64,000 nt of DNA from Brevibacillus choshinensis (GCF_016811915.1 NZ_CP069127.1:4005001-4069000); one strand, 5' to 3'. Counted from the first letter of the stretch, positions 24,834 to 33,701 are shown. Notes: generated by a model not told the origin, from the sequence alone. Numbers and translations are program-made.

Positions 24834-26216
24834 CTAGTTTTCACGCGGTAGTGTGACTGTAAAAGTTGTTCCGCTGCCAAGGCTGCTAGACACCTGAATT
24901 TCTCCGTTGTGCATTTCGACGATTTGCTTGACGATGGATAAGCCAAGCCCATTTCCCTTTACAGAACTGCTACGGGCTTTGTCCACTTTATGAAAAGGTT
25001 TAAAAATATGGACGAGTTCTTCTTCAGGGATCCCGATCCCGCTGTCTGTTATCGAAACGATATTTTGATGCGCTTTCCCTATCGATTGGATGCGTATCGT
25101 ACCGTGAGGCGCAGTGAATTTGATTGCATTGCTGAGCAAGTTGATCCATACCTGATCCAGTTGATCTTTGTCTGCATGAACGGTTATCGCCTCGAGATCA
25201 ACATCCATGTTGATTTCTTTTACAGTCCAAAGGGGCTCTAAAGTAATGACAACCCTCCGCAGTTGCTCATCCAATCGGTATGCAGCAGCCTTTAATGGAT
25301 GCTTCTCCTGCTGCAAATAAGAGAGCTGAAGCAAATTTTGCCCCAAGCGAGACAACCTCTCGCTCTCCTCCTCGATAATCGTCAAATAACGCAGACGGCT
25401 CTCGTCGCTCATTTGCTTCTGCTTTAAAGCCTTCGAAAACCCGGAAATGGAGGTTAAAGGTGATTGAATCTCATGAGAGACACTGGATACAAAATCTTGC
25501 CGCATTTGATCCAGCTTCGCAAGCTCTTTTGCCATATCATGAAAGCTCACACTTAATTGACCAATCTCGTCCCTACGATTCGTAGGAAGGGTCGTAAAAT
25601 CAAAGGTCCCTTTTGCCATCTTCTTCGTCGCTTCCGTTAACCGCGTGATCGGATTCACTACATAGCGGGCGGCAATCAGAATTAGAAAGCTGCCAATAAA
25701 CAGAACTAGAATATATAGAGCGTGAATCCAAGGCATATTTTCTTGCTCTTCCTCCACCGTATTCTTATCCAGTGTGAGAAATAATGCGTAGGGATCACCT
25801 TTCACCGTAAATGGAACTCCTACCATTGGAAGACCATGTGTTTCCGTATCGAGAGTGCGCGCAATGCTGCCGCCAAGCACCTGCTTAATATGACTCTGCT
25901 GCACATGCATGGGCTCTTTATCTTCTAGCAGCGGCGCCCCCTCCTTGTTGTACAGTTGGATGCTGTACAGAGAAAGACCAGAGAAACTCTGCACGAACGA
26001 TCCCAACTCGGCAGAAGGGTTCGATTGATAAGCTTCGATGATGGTATTGGCGTCTTTCACTAACGTCTCTTCTATAAAATGATGAGTCCGCCCTTCAAAC
26101 ATCCAGGTACTGAAAATAAAAGCCGCGAACAAGCTCAACATCACAATGCAGATAAAGACCAATACGACGCGGGTATACAGCGATTTAATCCGAATACACC
26201 TCCAGACGATAACCAT
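24834..26216 (-). CDS. Sensor histidine kinase (HAMP, HisKA, HATPase_c)
   Basis: 460 residues from ATG 26216; start uncertain. The open frame reaches 26294, but the first 26 codons overlap, in another frame, the coding tail of a response regulator, so the longer start is unlikely. Two membrane segments (VVLVFICIVMLSLFAAFIFS and LYILVLFIGSFLILIAARYV) flank an extracytoplasmic sensor of about 130 residues. HAMP follows, then HisKA with the phospho-acceptor SSVSHEIQSPLTSISGFSK, and the ATPase N box, G1 DSGIGIPEEE and G2 GNGLGLSIVKQ. It matches OmpR-partner kinases of Bacilli. The response regulator is missing (see 26185-26298). Confidence 0.88.
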   Translation of the reverse strand: MVIVWRCIRIKSLYTRVVLVFICIVMLSLFAAFIFSTWMFEGRTHHFIEETLVKDANTIIEAYQSNPSAELGSFVQSFSGLSLYSIQLYNKEGAPLLEDKEPMHVQQSHIKQVLGGSIARTLDTETHGLPMVGVPFTVKGDPYALFLTLDKNTVEEEQENMPWIHALYILVLFIGSFLILIAARYVVNPITRLTEATKKMAKGTFDFTTLPTNRRDEIGQLSVSFHDMAKELAKLDQMRQDFVSSVSHEIQSPLTSISGFSKALKQKQMSDESRLRYLTIIEEESERLSRLGQNLLQLSYLQQEKHPLKAAAYRLDEQLRRVVITLEPLWTVKEINMDVDLEAITVHADKDQLDQVWINLLSNAIKFTAPHGTIRIQSIGKAHQNIVSITDSGIGIPEEELVHIFKPFHKVDKARSSSVKGNGLGLSIVKQIVEMHNGEIQVSSSLGSGTTFTVTLPREN

Positions 26217-26298
26217 CTCCCCGGATAGAGACGATGCGAAAATCAGAGTCAAAGTCATCTGTTCCGGGTGCAAGTGGTAATACTTCTCGTTCATTCAC
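26185..26298 (-). pseudogene. Remnant of an OmpR-family response regulator (C-terminal tail only)
   Basis: A 37-codon frame ends in FRIVSIRGDGYRLEVYSD followed by TAA, the beta-hairpin wing and C-terminus of the winged-helix output domain. It overlaps the 5' end of the kinase in the way response regulator-kinase pairs of Bacilli usually do. Nothing upstream encodes the receiver domain: the next 290 bases hold promoter-like repeats and then a plus-strand gene. The first 80-85% of the gene therefore seems deleted. A GTG at 26298 could start a short peptide but its SD (GGCGGG) is poor. Confidence 0.72.
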
Positions 26299-26404
26299 TG
26301 GATTTCCCGCCTAGTCATTATGGAAATCATGAATTCTTTTTCAGAAACCGATTACTCCTGTGAAATCCTATTTACCGGCATAGCGACACTGTATAACACC
26401 TTTG

Positions 26405-26420
26405 TGAACTCAAAATGAAC
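26405..26420. promoter_or_regulatory. TGAAC direct repeat before the kinase/regulator remnant
   Basis: TGAAC-TCAAAA-TGAAC with 11-base period, 107 bases upstream of the regulator remnant. It differs from the 24745 copy at two internal bases. Confidence 0.5.
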
Positions 26421-26497
26421 AGCTCGGAGGCGACGGGCCTATTGGGCAACGACCATCATCGTCAGACGTTTGTGCACGGTTCATTGTTCGATGAGCC

Positions 26498-26530
26498 GTT
26501 CATCTTGCGTTCATATTGAATTCATCATTC
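26498..26530. promoter_or_regulatory. Three 11-base repeats (GTTCAT) before the 26586 gene
   Basis: GTTCATCTTGC, GTTCATATTGA, ATTCATCATTC run head to tail with an exact 11-base period; the last two form the inverted TGAAC-type pair (TGAATTCAATATGAAC on the minus strand). Another GTTCA lies at 26479. They sit about 60-90 bases before the plus-strand membrane protein gene. Confidence 0.5.
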
Positions 26531-26585
26531 TGAATTTTTGTGGCTTAGGAAAGCTACTTTCGAAAATGTGAAGGAGGAAATGGTG

Positions 26586-26945
26586 ATGAAGTTTTGCTGT
26601 GCGAAGGGAAAAAATAATCAAGAAGCGTCGAAGTTGGGCAATTCAAAAAAAATATTACCCTTTTTACCTGTAATCATTACTTTTTTGGCTACCCAACATT
26701 GGCTTCATGGCCTTGTTTTTATCATGCTCGGTGGAACGGCTGGCGAGTTAATGAGTATGGGGCCGGAAGCGATGCAAACATTCCAGCGAGTGATGATCGT
26801 GTTAACCCTTATAACTGTCCTCTGGTCGGTTTATCAGCTAATGCAGAATGGATTTAGACAAAAAGCATCGATGGTGATGACCTCTATTTCATCCACCATT
26901 GGGATCGGCTATGTGATTGTCACTTTAATGAAATCCGGCTGGTAA
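26586..26945 (+). CDS. Hypothetical membrane protein with N-terminal Cys pair
   Basis: 119 residues from ATG 26586 (GGAGG eight bases upstream; GTG and ATG just before it are alternatives). N-terminal MKFCCAKGKN with a CC pair, then three hydrophobic segments: ILPFLPVIITFLATQHW, VMIVLTLITVLWSVYQLM, and TIGIGYVIVTLMKSG. No family recognised; the CC pair recalls small metal-binding membrane proteins but that is a guess. Divergent from the kinase and with its own TGAAC-type repeats, so probably controlled by the same missing regulator. Confidence 0.65.
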   Translation: MKFCCAKGKNNQEASKLGNSKKILPFLPVIITFLATQHWLHGLVFIMLGGTAGELMSMGPEAMQTFQRVMIVLTLITVLWSVYQLMQNGFRQKASMVMTSISSTIGIGYVIVTLMKSGW

Positions 26946-26975
26946 TCCTACACGAGAACCCCGATTCGTATCGCA

Positions 26976-27007
26976 TAAAAAGCCGGCGTTACAGATGAAC
27001 GCCGGCT
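26976..27007 (-). terminator. Terminator of the 33539-27052 operon
   Basis: AGCCGGCGTT / AACGCCGGCT stem (26981-27007), loop ACAGATG; in the minus direction a T run follows (26980-26976). It lies 45 bases past the PHP gene stop. Confidence 0.85.
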
Positions 27008-27051
27008 GACCGGTAACGAGCGTATGGGGTGTTACTACTGATGGATCAGTT

Positions 27052-28053
27052 TCATGTCAGCGAAACCGTTTTGCGTTTGCGCCGTTCAAAAGTCGCTATT
27101 TCCTGATACCCTGCGTATCTCAAGTTGTTCCGTGCCTCGTCCAAATAGCTGCCCAAGTGGTCGGGAAAGTGGGAGTCGGAGGAAGTCGTAATCGGTACAC
27201 CATGCTCACACAGGATTTGCAAAAAGCTGAGGCTGGGGCACATTTCCTTTACGGGATAGCGATAGAACAGCCCGGTGTTGATCTCTGTCGCGGTATCGTG
27301 CTTGCGCAGCAGCCCCGCGATCTTCTGGTAGAGAGGGATCAGCTCTTCTTCAGGAGGTCGGTGACCGAACACCTTGAGATTGTCCAGATGCGCGACGATG
27401 TCGAAAAGCCCGCTCTCGATGGCTCTCTCCACTACAGAAAATGTCTCCCGATAGAGTGCCAGCAAGTCTCTTTGTTCAAAGAGCTCTTGCGTTTCCGGAT
27501 TGTCAAATCCCCAGCCTCCGGCAAAATGGACGGAACCGATGACGTGGTCCCACGGATAGTGCCTGATCATCGGAGCAAGCACGGTTTCTCCACCTACAAA
27601 ATAATCAGCCTCAAGCCCCAGCCGCAAAGAAATCCCATCCGCTTCCCAGACAGGCTGCTGCGATTGAATGAAAGCAACGAATTCCTCCATGGAAGTCGTG
27701 CACACTTGGTCGAGCCAGATACGCTGTAGCCGCCCAAGCTCATCATCCCCCAGATGCATGTGCTCCTCGAAATACGGTTTGAACTCCCGGAATCGGTAGA
27801 GATGGTCGACGATCCCCACTTCCTGGAGCCCCAGCTCCCTGGCCCGCAAGCGATAGAGATTCAACCACTCCGGTGAGTAAGCTCCCTGACGGATTCGCAT
27901 GGCCATGAATTCGGACAGCTCTTCCATCCACTCCCGCGTGTGCCTCTGTTGATCGAGTCTGTGGACAGAAAGCAGCGCCTCTGCCGTGCGTGTCCACCAG
28001 CCCAATGAATACGGCCCTTCCTCCAAATGAACGTGATAATCGACTTTCATCAT
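27052..28053 (-). CDS. PHP domain phosphoesterase (HisK/HolPase-like)
   Basis: 333 residues; ATG 28053 overlaps the DeoR stop, and GGGGAGGGACG is the SD (ATG 28050 is equally possible). Metal motif DYHVHLE at the start, then VGIVDHLYRF near 85, GLEADYFVG near 140 with DHVIGSVHF, and late SSDSHFPDHLG; these are the His/Asp clusters of histidinol-phosphatase-type PHP enzymes. The length and the operon (phosphodiesterase, importer) suggest that it removes phosphate from an imported or partly cleaved phosphoester, not histidine synthesis. It is the last gene of the operon. Confidence 0.83.
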   Translation of the reverse strand: MMKVDYHVHLEEGPYSLGWWTRTAEALLSVHRLDQQRHTREWMEELSEFMAMRIRQGAYSPEWLNLYRLRARELGLQEVGIVDHLYRFREFKPYFEEHMHLGDDELGRLQRIWLDQVCTTSMEEFVAFIQSQQPVWEADGISLRLGLEADYFVGGETVLAPMIRHYPWDHVIGSVHFAGGWGFDNPETQELFEQRDLLALYRETFSVVERAIESGLFDIVAHLDNLKVFGHRPPEEELIPLYQKIAGLLRKHDTATEINTGLFYRYPVKEMCPSLSFLQILCEHGVPITTSSDSHFPDHLGSYLDEARNNLRYAGYQEIATFERRKRKTVSLT

Positions 28054-28850
28054 CGTCCCTCCCCAGTATCCACCGTCATCCATGTTACCCCTTTGATCCC
28101 CAGCTCATTTTCCCAGGACGCGGGGCTATCGTGGTCCGAGATAACGACATCGACAGAATCCAGAGACGTTATCTTGCAAAACGCTTGCACGCCGATTTTG
28201 CTTTGATCGGCTAGAACAAAGACGGACTTGGACACTCGCGCCATCACAATAGACATCATCGACTCATTGATATCGTAATCGCTGATGCCCGTAGACAGCG
28301 AGATCCCGCCAACAGAGATGAACGCTTTATCCACATGAAATGTCTCCAGCATTTTTTCGCACAGGGGGCCGCTGATGGACTGCTGCTCCGTGTTGATTTC
28401 CCCGCCCAGCAGAATCACTTTTCCCGTAAATAATTGCTGGTTCAAGGAGTCAGCCAAAAGAGAAGCAACCGGTAGCGAATTCGTCAGGACCGTCAGCCGC
28501 CTCCTTCCCTGGATGGCTCGGGCAAATTCCAGCATGGTCGTTCCCGTATCGATCACGACGGTGTCCCCATCGGATAAAAGCTCGGCTGCCCGCTGACCAA
28601 TCGCCCGCTTCGCCGACAGATTGATGTCCTGCCGCTGGTGATAAGGCGGCTCCCCTTCTGTGTAATTCTGCTTGACGGCTCCTCCGTACACACGCTTGAG
28701 CTTCCCTAACTGCTCCAGCGCATCCAAGTCACGGCGGATCGTCTCGCTTGATACTTCCAGCCTTTCTGCCAGCGAGAGGACATTTACCTTTCCGTACAAA
28801 TTCAATTCCTCAATGATTGCTTTTTTTCTTTCTTCCGCTAAGATGGACAT
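28050..28850 (-). CDS. DeoR/GlpR family transcriptional regulator
   Basis: 266 residues. DeoR helix-turn-helix at 5-60: EERKKAIIEELNLYGKVNV and SSETIRRDLDALEQLGKLKR. C-terminal DeoRC sensor with DTGTTMLEFARAI and VDKAFISVGGISLSTGISDY. Family members respond to phosphorylated sugars or their kin. AAGGGAGCGTAGTCC precedes ATG 28850. As the sixth gene of the importer/phosphoesterase operon it is expected to be its autoregulated repressor, with a phospho-compound as inducer. Confidence 0.9.
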   Translation of the reverse strand: MSILAEERKKAIIEELNLYGKVNVLSLAERLEVSSETIRRDLDALEQLGKLKRVYGGAVKQNYTEGEPPYHQRQDINLSAKRAIGQRAAELLSDGDTVVIDTGTTMLEFARAIQGRRRLTVLTNSLPVASLLADSLNQQLFTGKVILLGGEINTEQQSISGPLCEKMLETFHVDKAFISVGGISLSTGISDYDINESMMSIVMARVSKSVFVLADQSKIGVQAFCKITSLDSVDVVISDHDSPASWENELGIKGVTWMTVDTGEGR

Positions 28851-28863
28851 GGACTACGCTCCC

Positions 28864-29892
28864 TTATTGTAACGGGATGCACTCGTCTGCCGGGATCCAC
28901 ATGTTCACAGAGGTCCCCGAACGAATCCATTGATTGCCTGACGTATTGAGCGCATCCACTTGCAGGTATTGATTTTTCGCTTCGACCTCGTACCGCACTA
29001 CATTTCCTTTCATCGTCAAATTGCGGACGACACCTTCCACCCGCCATCCCCGCTCCGATCCCGGAGTGAGGCTTGCCCCCATAGGCGTCAGGGTAATCAC
29101 TTCCGGCCGAATCGCAACAGAAGTTCCGGACAATGAGCCATCCCCTATCAGCTGGTCTAGCTGCGTATGACTCAGCACATTGTAGTTCCCGATAAAGCGC
29201 GCGACAAATTCACTCGCAGGGCGGGAATAGATTTCTTCCGGGGAGCCGGTCTGGACGATGTTCCCGTGATCCATGACAAAGATCCGGTCGGAAACGGTCA
29301 AAGCCTCTTCCTGGTCGTGCGTGACAAACACGGTCGTAATGGAAAGCTCCTGCTGGATTCTCCTGATTTCCGTCTGCAGGTTTTTGCGAATCTTCGCATC
29401 CAAGGCACTCAGAGGCTCATCCAGCAGCAGGATTTTCGGTTCCACCACGAGCGAACGCGCCAACGCCACCCGCTGCTGCTGCCCGCCGGAGAGCTGGTGG
29501 GGGAAGGAAGCCTCCCTGCCTTTCAGATCCACGAGTCTGATCATCCGCTCGACCTGGGACTGGTATTGTTCCTTTCGCAGGCCATGCATTTTCAAGCCAA
29601 AAGATACGTTGTCAAACACGTTCATATTGGGAAACAGCGCGTAGGATTGAAACACCATGCCCACTCCTCTGTCTTTGGGGGCAAGCGTTGTGATGTCCGT
29701 CTCTCCCACGATGATTTTCCCATCCTCCGCTTCAGTCAAACCGGCGATGCAGCGCAGCAATGTGCTTTTCCCACAACCGCTCGGACCGAGCAGCGTGATC
29801 AATTCGCCCTTTTCGATCGAGAGGGAAACCTGGTTCAACACTGTGGCATCCTTGTATCGTTTGGTCAGTTTGTCAATGTGGACATAGCTCAT
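28864..29892 (-). CDS. ABC transporter ATP-binding protein (iron/phosphonate/polyamine type)
   Basis: 342 residues. Walker A GPSGCGKST, Q loop VFQSYALFPNMNV, signature LSGGQQQRVALARSL, Walker B ILLLDEPLSALD, His switch FVTHDQEEAL. After about residue 240 a TOBE-like regulatory domain (SVAIRPEVITLTPMG). The type is that of 2-aminoethylphosphonate, ferric ion and spermidine importers. ATG 29892 overlaps the stop of the permease by four bases (ATGA) and follows AAGGAGGGAAGCAG. Confidence 0.9.
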   Translation of the reverse strand: MSYVHIDKLTKRYKDATVLNQVSLSIEKGELITLLGPSGCGKSTLLRCIAGLTEAEDGKIIVGETDITTLAPKDRGVGMVFQSYALFPNMNVFDNVSFGLKMHGLRKEQYQSQVERMIRLVDLKGREASFPHQLSGGQQQRVALARSLVVEPKILLLDEPLSALDAKIRKNLQTEIRRIQQELSITTVFVTHDQEEALTVSDRIFVMDHGNIVQTGSPEEIYSRPASEFVARFIGNYNVLSHTQLDQLIGDGSLSGTSVAIRPEVITLTPMGASLTPGSERGWRVEGVVRNLTMKGNVVRYEVEAKNQYLQVDALNTSGNQWIRSGTSVNMWIPADECIPLQ

Positions 29893-30683
29893 CTGCTTCC
29901 CTCCTTGGACGATTTCCCCAATCTCATCACGACTCCCGACAGGACGAAGAGCAGAATGAAATAGGTGACCACTATCGCACTTGTGAGATGACCGCTCTCT
30001 TCCATGCGGCGGATCAAGTAAATTTGCATCGTTTCGTAGTGCCCGCCCACCAATAGATTAGCCAGAACAAATTCTCCGAACAGCGTGGAAAAGGATAGTA
30101 ATGTGGATACAATGATTCCCGTGAGGATATTGGGAAAAATCACTTTCCAAAAAGCCTGCATCCTGCTAGCCCCTAATAGCTCTGCCGCTTCCACCAGCCG
30201 GATGGCGTCAATGGTGCGCATGCTGTTCCGGATTCCTTGGTACATGTACGGAAGAACGATGACAAAATAAGCGCCTACCAAAAGCCAGATGCTTCCGGAC
30301 AATACGATCGGACCGGAAGAGTACAGCTTGATCAGACCGACGGCCGCCACGACGCCGGGAATGGCGTAAGGCAGCATGACCAATCCTTGAAGAACGCGAT
30401 CCCACTTGGAGAAGTAAACCGTGACGATGAATATCGTCGGGACCATCACGCCGACGCTGATGAAGATCGCGATCAGGCAGACTACGAGCGTGCGCTGCAA
30501 GGCTTGCAAGAAGCGCGGATCTGTAAACAGCTCCTGGTACCACGCGAGCGTATACCCTTCCGGCAGGATCGTCCGGTACCAGTCTGTCGCAATGGAATAT
30601 AAGAACGTGGCGATGAGTGGGACGAACAGATAGAACATGACAAGCGTGGCTACGGAGCCGTGAAATGCCTTGTTGGGTTTCAT
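29889..30683 (-). CDS. ABC transporter permease (second subunit)
   Basis: 264 residues from ATG 30683, overlapping the preceding stop as ATGA with GGAGGG seven bases upstream. Six membrane segments; EAA-type loop LVEAAELLGASRMQAFWKVI near 170. N-terminal MFYLFVPLIATFLYSIATDW is like PotC/AEP-type permeases. It forms the translocation path with the partner encoded upstream. Confidence 0.88.
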   Translation of the reverse strand: MKPNKAFHGSVATLVMFYLFVPLIATFLYSIATDWYRTILPEGYTLAWYQELFTDPRFLQALQRTLVVCLIAIFISVGVMVPTIFIVTVYFSKWDRVLQGLVMLPYAIPGVVAAVGLIKLYSSGPIVLSGSIWLLVGAYFVIVLPYMYQGIRNSMRTIDAIRLVEAAELLGASRMQAFWKVIFPNILTGIIVSTLLSFSTLFGEFVLANLLVGGHYETMQIYLIRRMEESGHLTSAIVVTYFILLFVLSGVVMRLGKSSKEGSR

Positions 30684-31531
30684 CCCAGCTCCCTCCTCAC
30701 TCGGCGCATCATCCACTCGTTGATCAGCATTGCGCCCACCATGGTGATGGCCAAAAGGACGGCTAGCGCTCCAGCCAGTTCCGGTCTGGCAGCTACATCA
30801 CCCGCGACCAAAGCGCCGATGCGGATGGCAATCAAATTGTAGTTGCTGCCCACCAAGGCGTAGGCTGTCGCGTAAGCACCCATTGCATTGGCAAACAAGA
30901 TGCTGAATGTTCCCACCACTCCCGGCAAGATCACCGGAAGCCCGATAAACCGCCAAAACTGCGCCGTGGAAGCGCCCAAGAGAGCTGCAGACTCCCTCCA
31001 CTGTTCGGAGATCCCGTAATAGGTCGGATACAAAAGCAAAATGGCAAGCGGAACTTGAAAGTAGACGTATACGCACACCAAGCCAAACCAGCTGAACAGA
31101 TCGATCGATGCCAAGGTCGTCCAGCCTAATTGTTTGAATAATAGAGTGAATAGTCCGTTGCTGCCCAATATGATGATATAGGCGAATGCAAGCGGGACCC
31201 CCGAGAAATTCGAGGTCATGTTGGAGAGCATCAGCAGAAAATCTCGCACCCGCCTGGAAAAACGTGTGATCGAATAGGCAGCGAACAGCGCCACCACAAT
31301 TCCTACCGCGCTTGAGCAAAGCGAGATCACCAAACTGTTTTTCAAACCGATCAGGTAGTATTTGCTCGTCAACGCCTTGGTGTATTGATCCAGGCCCCAG
31401 CCGACTCCCCCATCCCCCCGAAAGCTTTCCGCAACCATGGTGAAGAGCGGTAGAATCTGAAAACAAATGACGAGAAGGGCAAAGGGCAGCAGGGAAAACA
31501 GTAGCCAAAGATGCCTTTTCCGGCTTTTCAA
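30680..31531 (-). CDS. ABC transporter permease (first subunit)
   Basis: 283 residues; TTG start at 31531 behind GGGGGGATACGT. Six membrane segments starting LWLLFSLLPFALLVICFQIL; EAA-type loop WRESAALLGASTAQFWRFI near 180. Fits the first permease of phosphonate/polyamine-type importers. It lies 19 bases after the phosphodiesterase stop. Confidence 0.87.
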   Translation of the reverse strand: MKSRKRHLWLLFSLLPFALLVICFQILPLFTMVAESFRGDGGVGWGLDQYTKALTSKYYLIGLKNSLVISLCSSAVGIVVALFAAYSITRFSRRVRDFLLMLSNMTSNFSGVPLAFAYIIILGSNGLFTLLFKQLGWTTLASIDLFSWFGLVCVYVYFQVPLAILLLYPTYYGISEQWRESAALLGASTAQFWRFIGLPVILPGVVGTFSILFANAMGAYATAYALVGSNYNLIAIRIGALVAGDVAARPELAGALAVLLAITMVGAMLINEWMMRRVRRELG

Positions 31532-31550
31532 ACGTATCCCCCCACTCGCT

Positions 31551-32375
31551 TTAGATTTTCACGCCGGGGAACGTGTGCGGAATCATCGCTTCCGATGCGG
31601 GAATGCCCAGCAGACGGCAGATCAAGGGAGCGACGGCCAACTGCGGGACAGCCTCTTCATACACACCAGGAGCAAAAGCAGAGCCGATCCCGTACATCGG
31701 AACATTCCGCTCGTCATCCCCCGTGCCGCCATGGTTTCCGTCCGGATTCATGCCGTGATCGGACGTCACGATGATCTGGTAGCCTTCCTCCATCCAAATC
31801 GGCAGCATCTGCGCCAAGATCGTGTCCACCGCAATCACTGAACCTCTGTACTGTTTGGAATCAGAGCCATACAGATGCCCCGCATTGTCCACCCCCATGG
31901 AGTGAATGTAGAGAAAATCGGGGTCGAATTCGCGCCGCAGCGTCTCCCCATCGATGATCAGATGAGAATCGGGATAGTTGTCGTCGAAGTAAAATCGTCC
32001 GTGCTGAATCGGTTTTTCCACATCATTTTGGAAGCGGTCTTCCACGTAGTGAAACGGAGCCCTGTTGTACAGCTCGCTCACCCAATAGTAGGCAGCTGCC
32101 GCATTGATCCGTCCATGCTCCTTCGTCAAATGAAAGATGCTTTTCTGCCCTGACAGCCGGACGGTGTGATTGGACGTGATTCCGTTTACGGAGCTTGGGG
32201 TTCCCGTCAACAGAACTTCATACAACGGCCGGGAGAGGCTGGGCAGCTCGGATTTGACCAGGTATCGCGCTGCCTTGCCAACTTCCACGAGATGGTTGAC
32301 GAAGCCCATTTGCGTGATGGCCGCCTGATATTGCATCCCATCCACTACCACCACGATCACCTTGTTACTCTTCAT
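31551..32375 (-). CDS. Alkaline-phosphatase superfamily phosphodiesterase (NPP-like), cytoplasmic
   Basis: 274 residues. VIVVVVDGMQ carries the first metal Asp; PSLSRPLYEVLLTG is the position of the nucleophile (usually Thr in NPPs, here probably Ser); YIHSMGVDNAGHLYG and IVTSDHGMNPDGNHGG hold the other metal ligands. It resembles nucleotide pyrophosphatase/phosphodiesterases and phosphonoacetate hydrolase. There is no signal peptide, so it acts inside the cell on imported substrate. AGGGGGAACCAAAG precedes ATG 32375, 15 bases after the binding-protein stop. Confidence 0.86.
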   Translation of the reverse strand: MKSNKVIVVVVDGMQYQAAITQMGFVNHLVEVGKAARYLVKSELPSLSRPLYEVLLTGTPSSVNGITSNHTVRLSGQKSIFHLTKEHGRINAAAAYYWVSELYNRAPFHYVEDRFQNDVEKPIQHGRFYFDDNYPDSHLIIDGETLRREFDPDFLYIHSMGVDNAGHLYGSDSKQYRGSVIAVDTILAQMLPIWMEEGYQIIVTSDHGMNPDGNHGGTGDDERNVPMYGIGSAFAPGVYEEAVPQLAVAPLICRLLGIPASEAMIPHTFPGVKI

Positions 32376-32390
32376 CTTTGGTTCCCCCTG

Positions 32391-33539
32391 TTATTTGGCG
32401 TGGATCAAGACTTGCTCTTCCCACATCTGCGGCAATTTTTTGGCTGTCTCTTCCCACGCTTTTTGGTCTTTGACAGGTTTGGCATCTTTGTACTGGTCAG
32501 CCGGAATCATTTTCTTTGCGACCTCGTCCGGCAGTTTCACGCTTTCCCGGATCGGACGCGCGTAGCCTTTTGCAAGATTGATCTGACCGGCATCGCTCAG
32601 AATATACTCACGGGTCAGCATGGCAGCATGTGGGTGCGGCGCGTATTTGTTGATGATGGTGGCATAGCCGCTCACGACGGTGCCTCCGTTCGGAATGCTC
32701 ACTTCAAAGCGGGAGGGATCAATCTGGTCACGGTAGGAGAGGGCATTGAAGTCCCACAGCAAGGCTACCGTCACTTCCCCTTTTTCAAGCGTCGCCACGT
32801 TCATTTCACCCAAAGAGAGTCGTCCTTGTTTGGCCAATTCCGCAAAAAAGTCGATCCCCGGCTGAATATTCGTCTCATCCCCACCGTGAGCGATTGCGGC
32901 TGCCAGAACGGACATTTGAGACTGGGCAGCTTTCGTCACGTCGCCAATCGCTACCTTGTAATCGCCGTTTTTGATGTCATCCCACGATTTTGGCGGGTTT
33001 TTTACCAACTCTTTGTTGGTCATGACGGCGATCGACCCCTGATAGCCCACGATCCAGTGACCATCCTTGTCTTTCGCCCATTCGAGAATCTCGTCCCAGT
33101 AAGAGGTTTTGTACGGCTGGGTGACTCCTTTGTCCACAGCTACGGGTCCAAAAGCGATCCCAACGTCGCCGATGTCCGCTGTCGGATTGTTTTTTTCCGC
33201 TTCATATTTGGCGATTTCCTCGGAGCTGCTCATGTCCGTGTCGGTGTGCTTCATGCCGTACTTGCTCTCCAAGTCCTTCCAGGTGCCAACCCAGTTCGCC
33301 CAAGAGTCCGGCATTCCCACGCTTACGACGGTTCCTTCTTCCTTTGCCTTCTTTTCAATGTCCGCCAGTGTCAGCTGCTGAGTCGGGGCTGCTTCTTGCT
33401 GCCCGCCTGCTGGTTGCTGATTCGTGCTGCCCGATCCTGTTGTATTGGTCGAACAACCTGTCATGACGGCAGCTGCCAAGAGAACCATGGATGCACCTGC
33501 GAAAAACGTACGTCTTTTCAACAATTCGATTTGTTTCAA
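32391..33539 (-). CDS. Extracellular solute-binding lipoprotein (Fe3+/phosphonate/spermidine-type)
   Basis: 382 residues from TTG 33539, which has GGGAGG eight bases upstream; the longer ATG frame to 33728 would run through the promoter. Signal peptide with lipobox VMTGCS, then a Thr/Gly/Gln-rich linker. VVSVGMPDSWANWVGTWKDL and KPQ-like SBP_bac_6/8 features follow. It is the first gene of the operon and presents the substrate to the permeases. The ligand is unknown; the enzymes downstream point to a phosphodiester or phosphonate. Confidence 0.87.
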   Translation of the reverse strand: MKQIELLKRRTFFAGASMVLLAAAVMTGCSTNTTGSGSTNQQPAGGQQEAAPTQQLTLADIEKKAKEEGTVVSVGMPDSWANWVGTWKDLESKYGMKHTDTDMSSSEEIAKYEAEKNNPTADIGDVGIAFGPVAVDKGVTQPYKTSYWDEILEWAKDKDGHWIVGYQGSIAVMTNKELVKNPPKSWDDIKNGDYKVAIGDVTKAAQSQMSVLAAAIAHGGDETNIQPGIDFFAELAKQGRLSLGEMNVATLEKGEVTVALLWDFNALSYRDQIDPSRFEVSIPNGGTVVSGYATIINKYAPHPHAAMLTREYILSDAGQINLAKGYARPIRESVKLPDEVAKKMIPADQYKDAKPVKDQKAWEETAKKLPQMWEEQVLIHAK

Positions 33540-33629
33540 GATGAGCGCCTCCCAAAGAAATGTGTTTTTTTCTTTCCTGACATCTGTGGACTTGATAATT
33601 CTTGTTGTTTGTTGACTGTTGTTACCTAG

Positions 33630-33659
33630 ATTATATGTGCAAGGAAAATAGGCATACAA
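33630..33659 (-). promoter_or_regulatory. Promoter of the importer-phosphodiesterase operon
   Basis: TATAAT (33635-33630) and TTGTAT (33659-33654) on the minus strand, spacing 18, about 90 bases before the TTG start. Confidence 0.55.
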
Positions 33660-33701
33660 TTGTTTTCGTTTAAACATTTTGTAAATTGATCGTGAAGGAA
33701 C

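Noticed and set aside
26217..26294. Longer kinase start at ATG 26294
   Set aside because: These codons overlap in another frame the response-regulator tail with its recognisable end motif, and no SD precedes this ATG.
32166..33629. 487-codon plus-strand frame opposite the binding-protein and phosphodiesterase genes
   Set aside because: Long only because of the codon pattern of the opposite genes; it crosses two well-supported genes and the operon promoter and has no family features.
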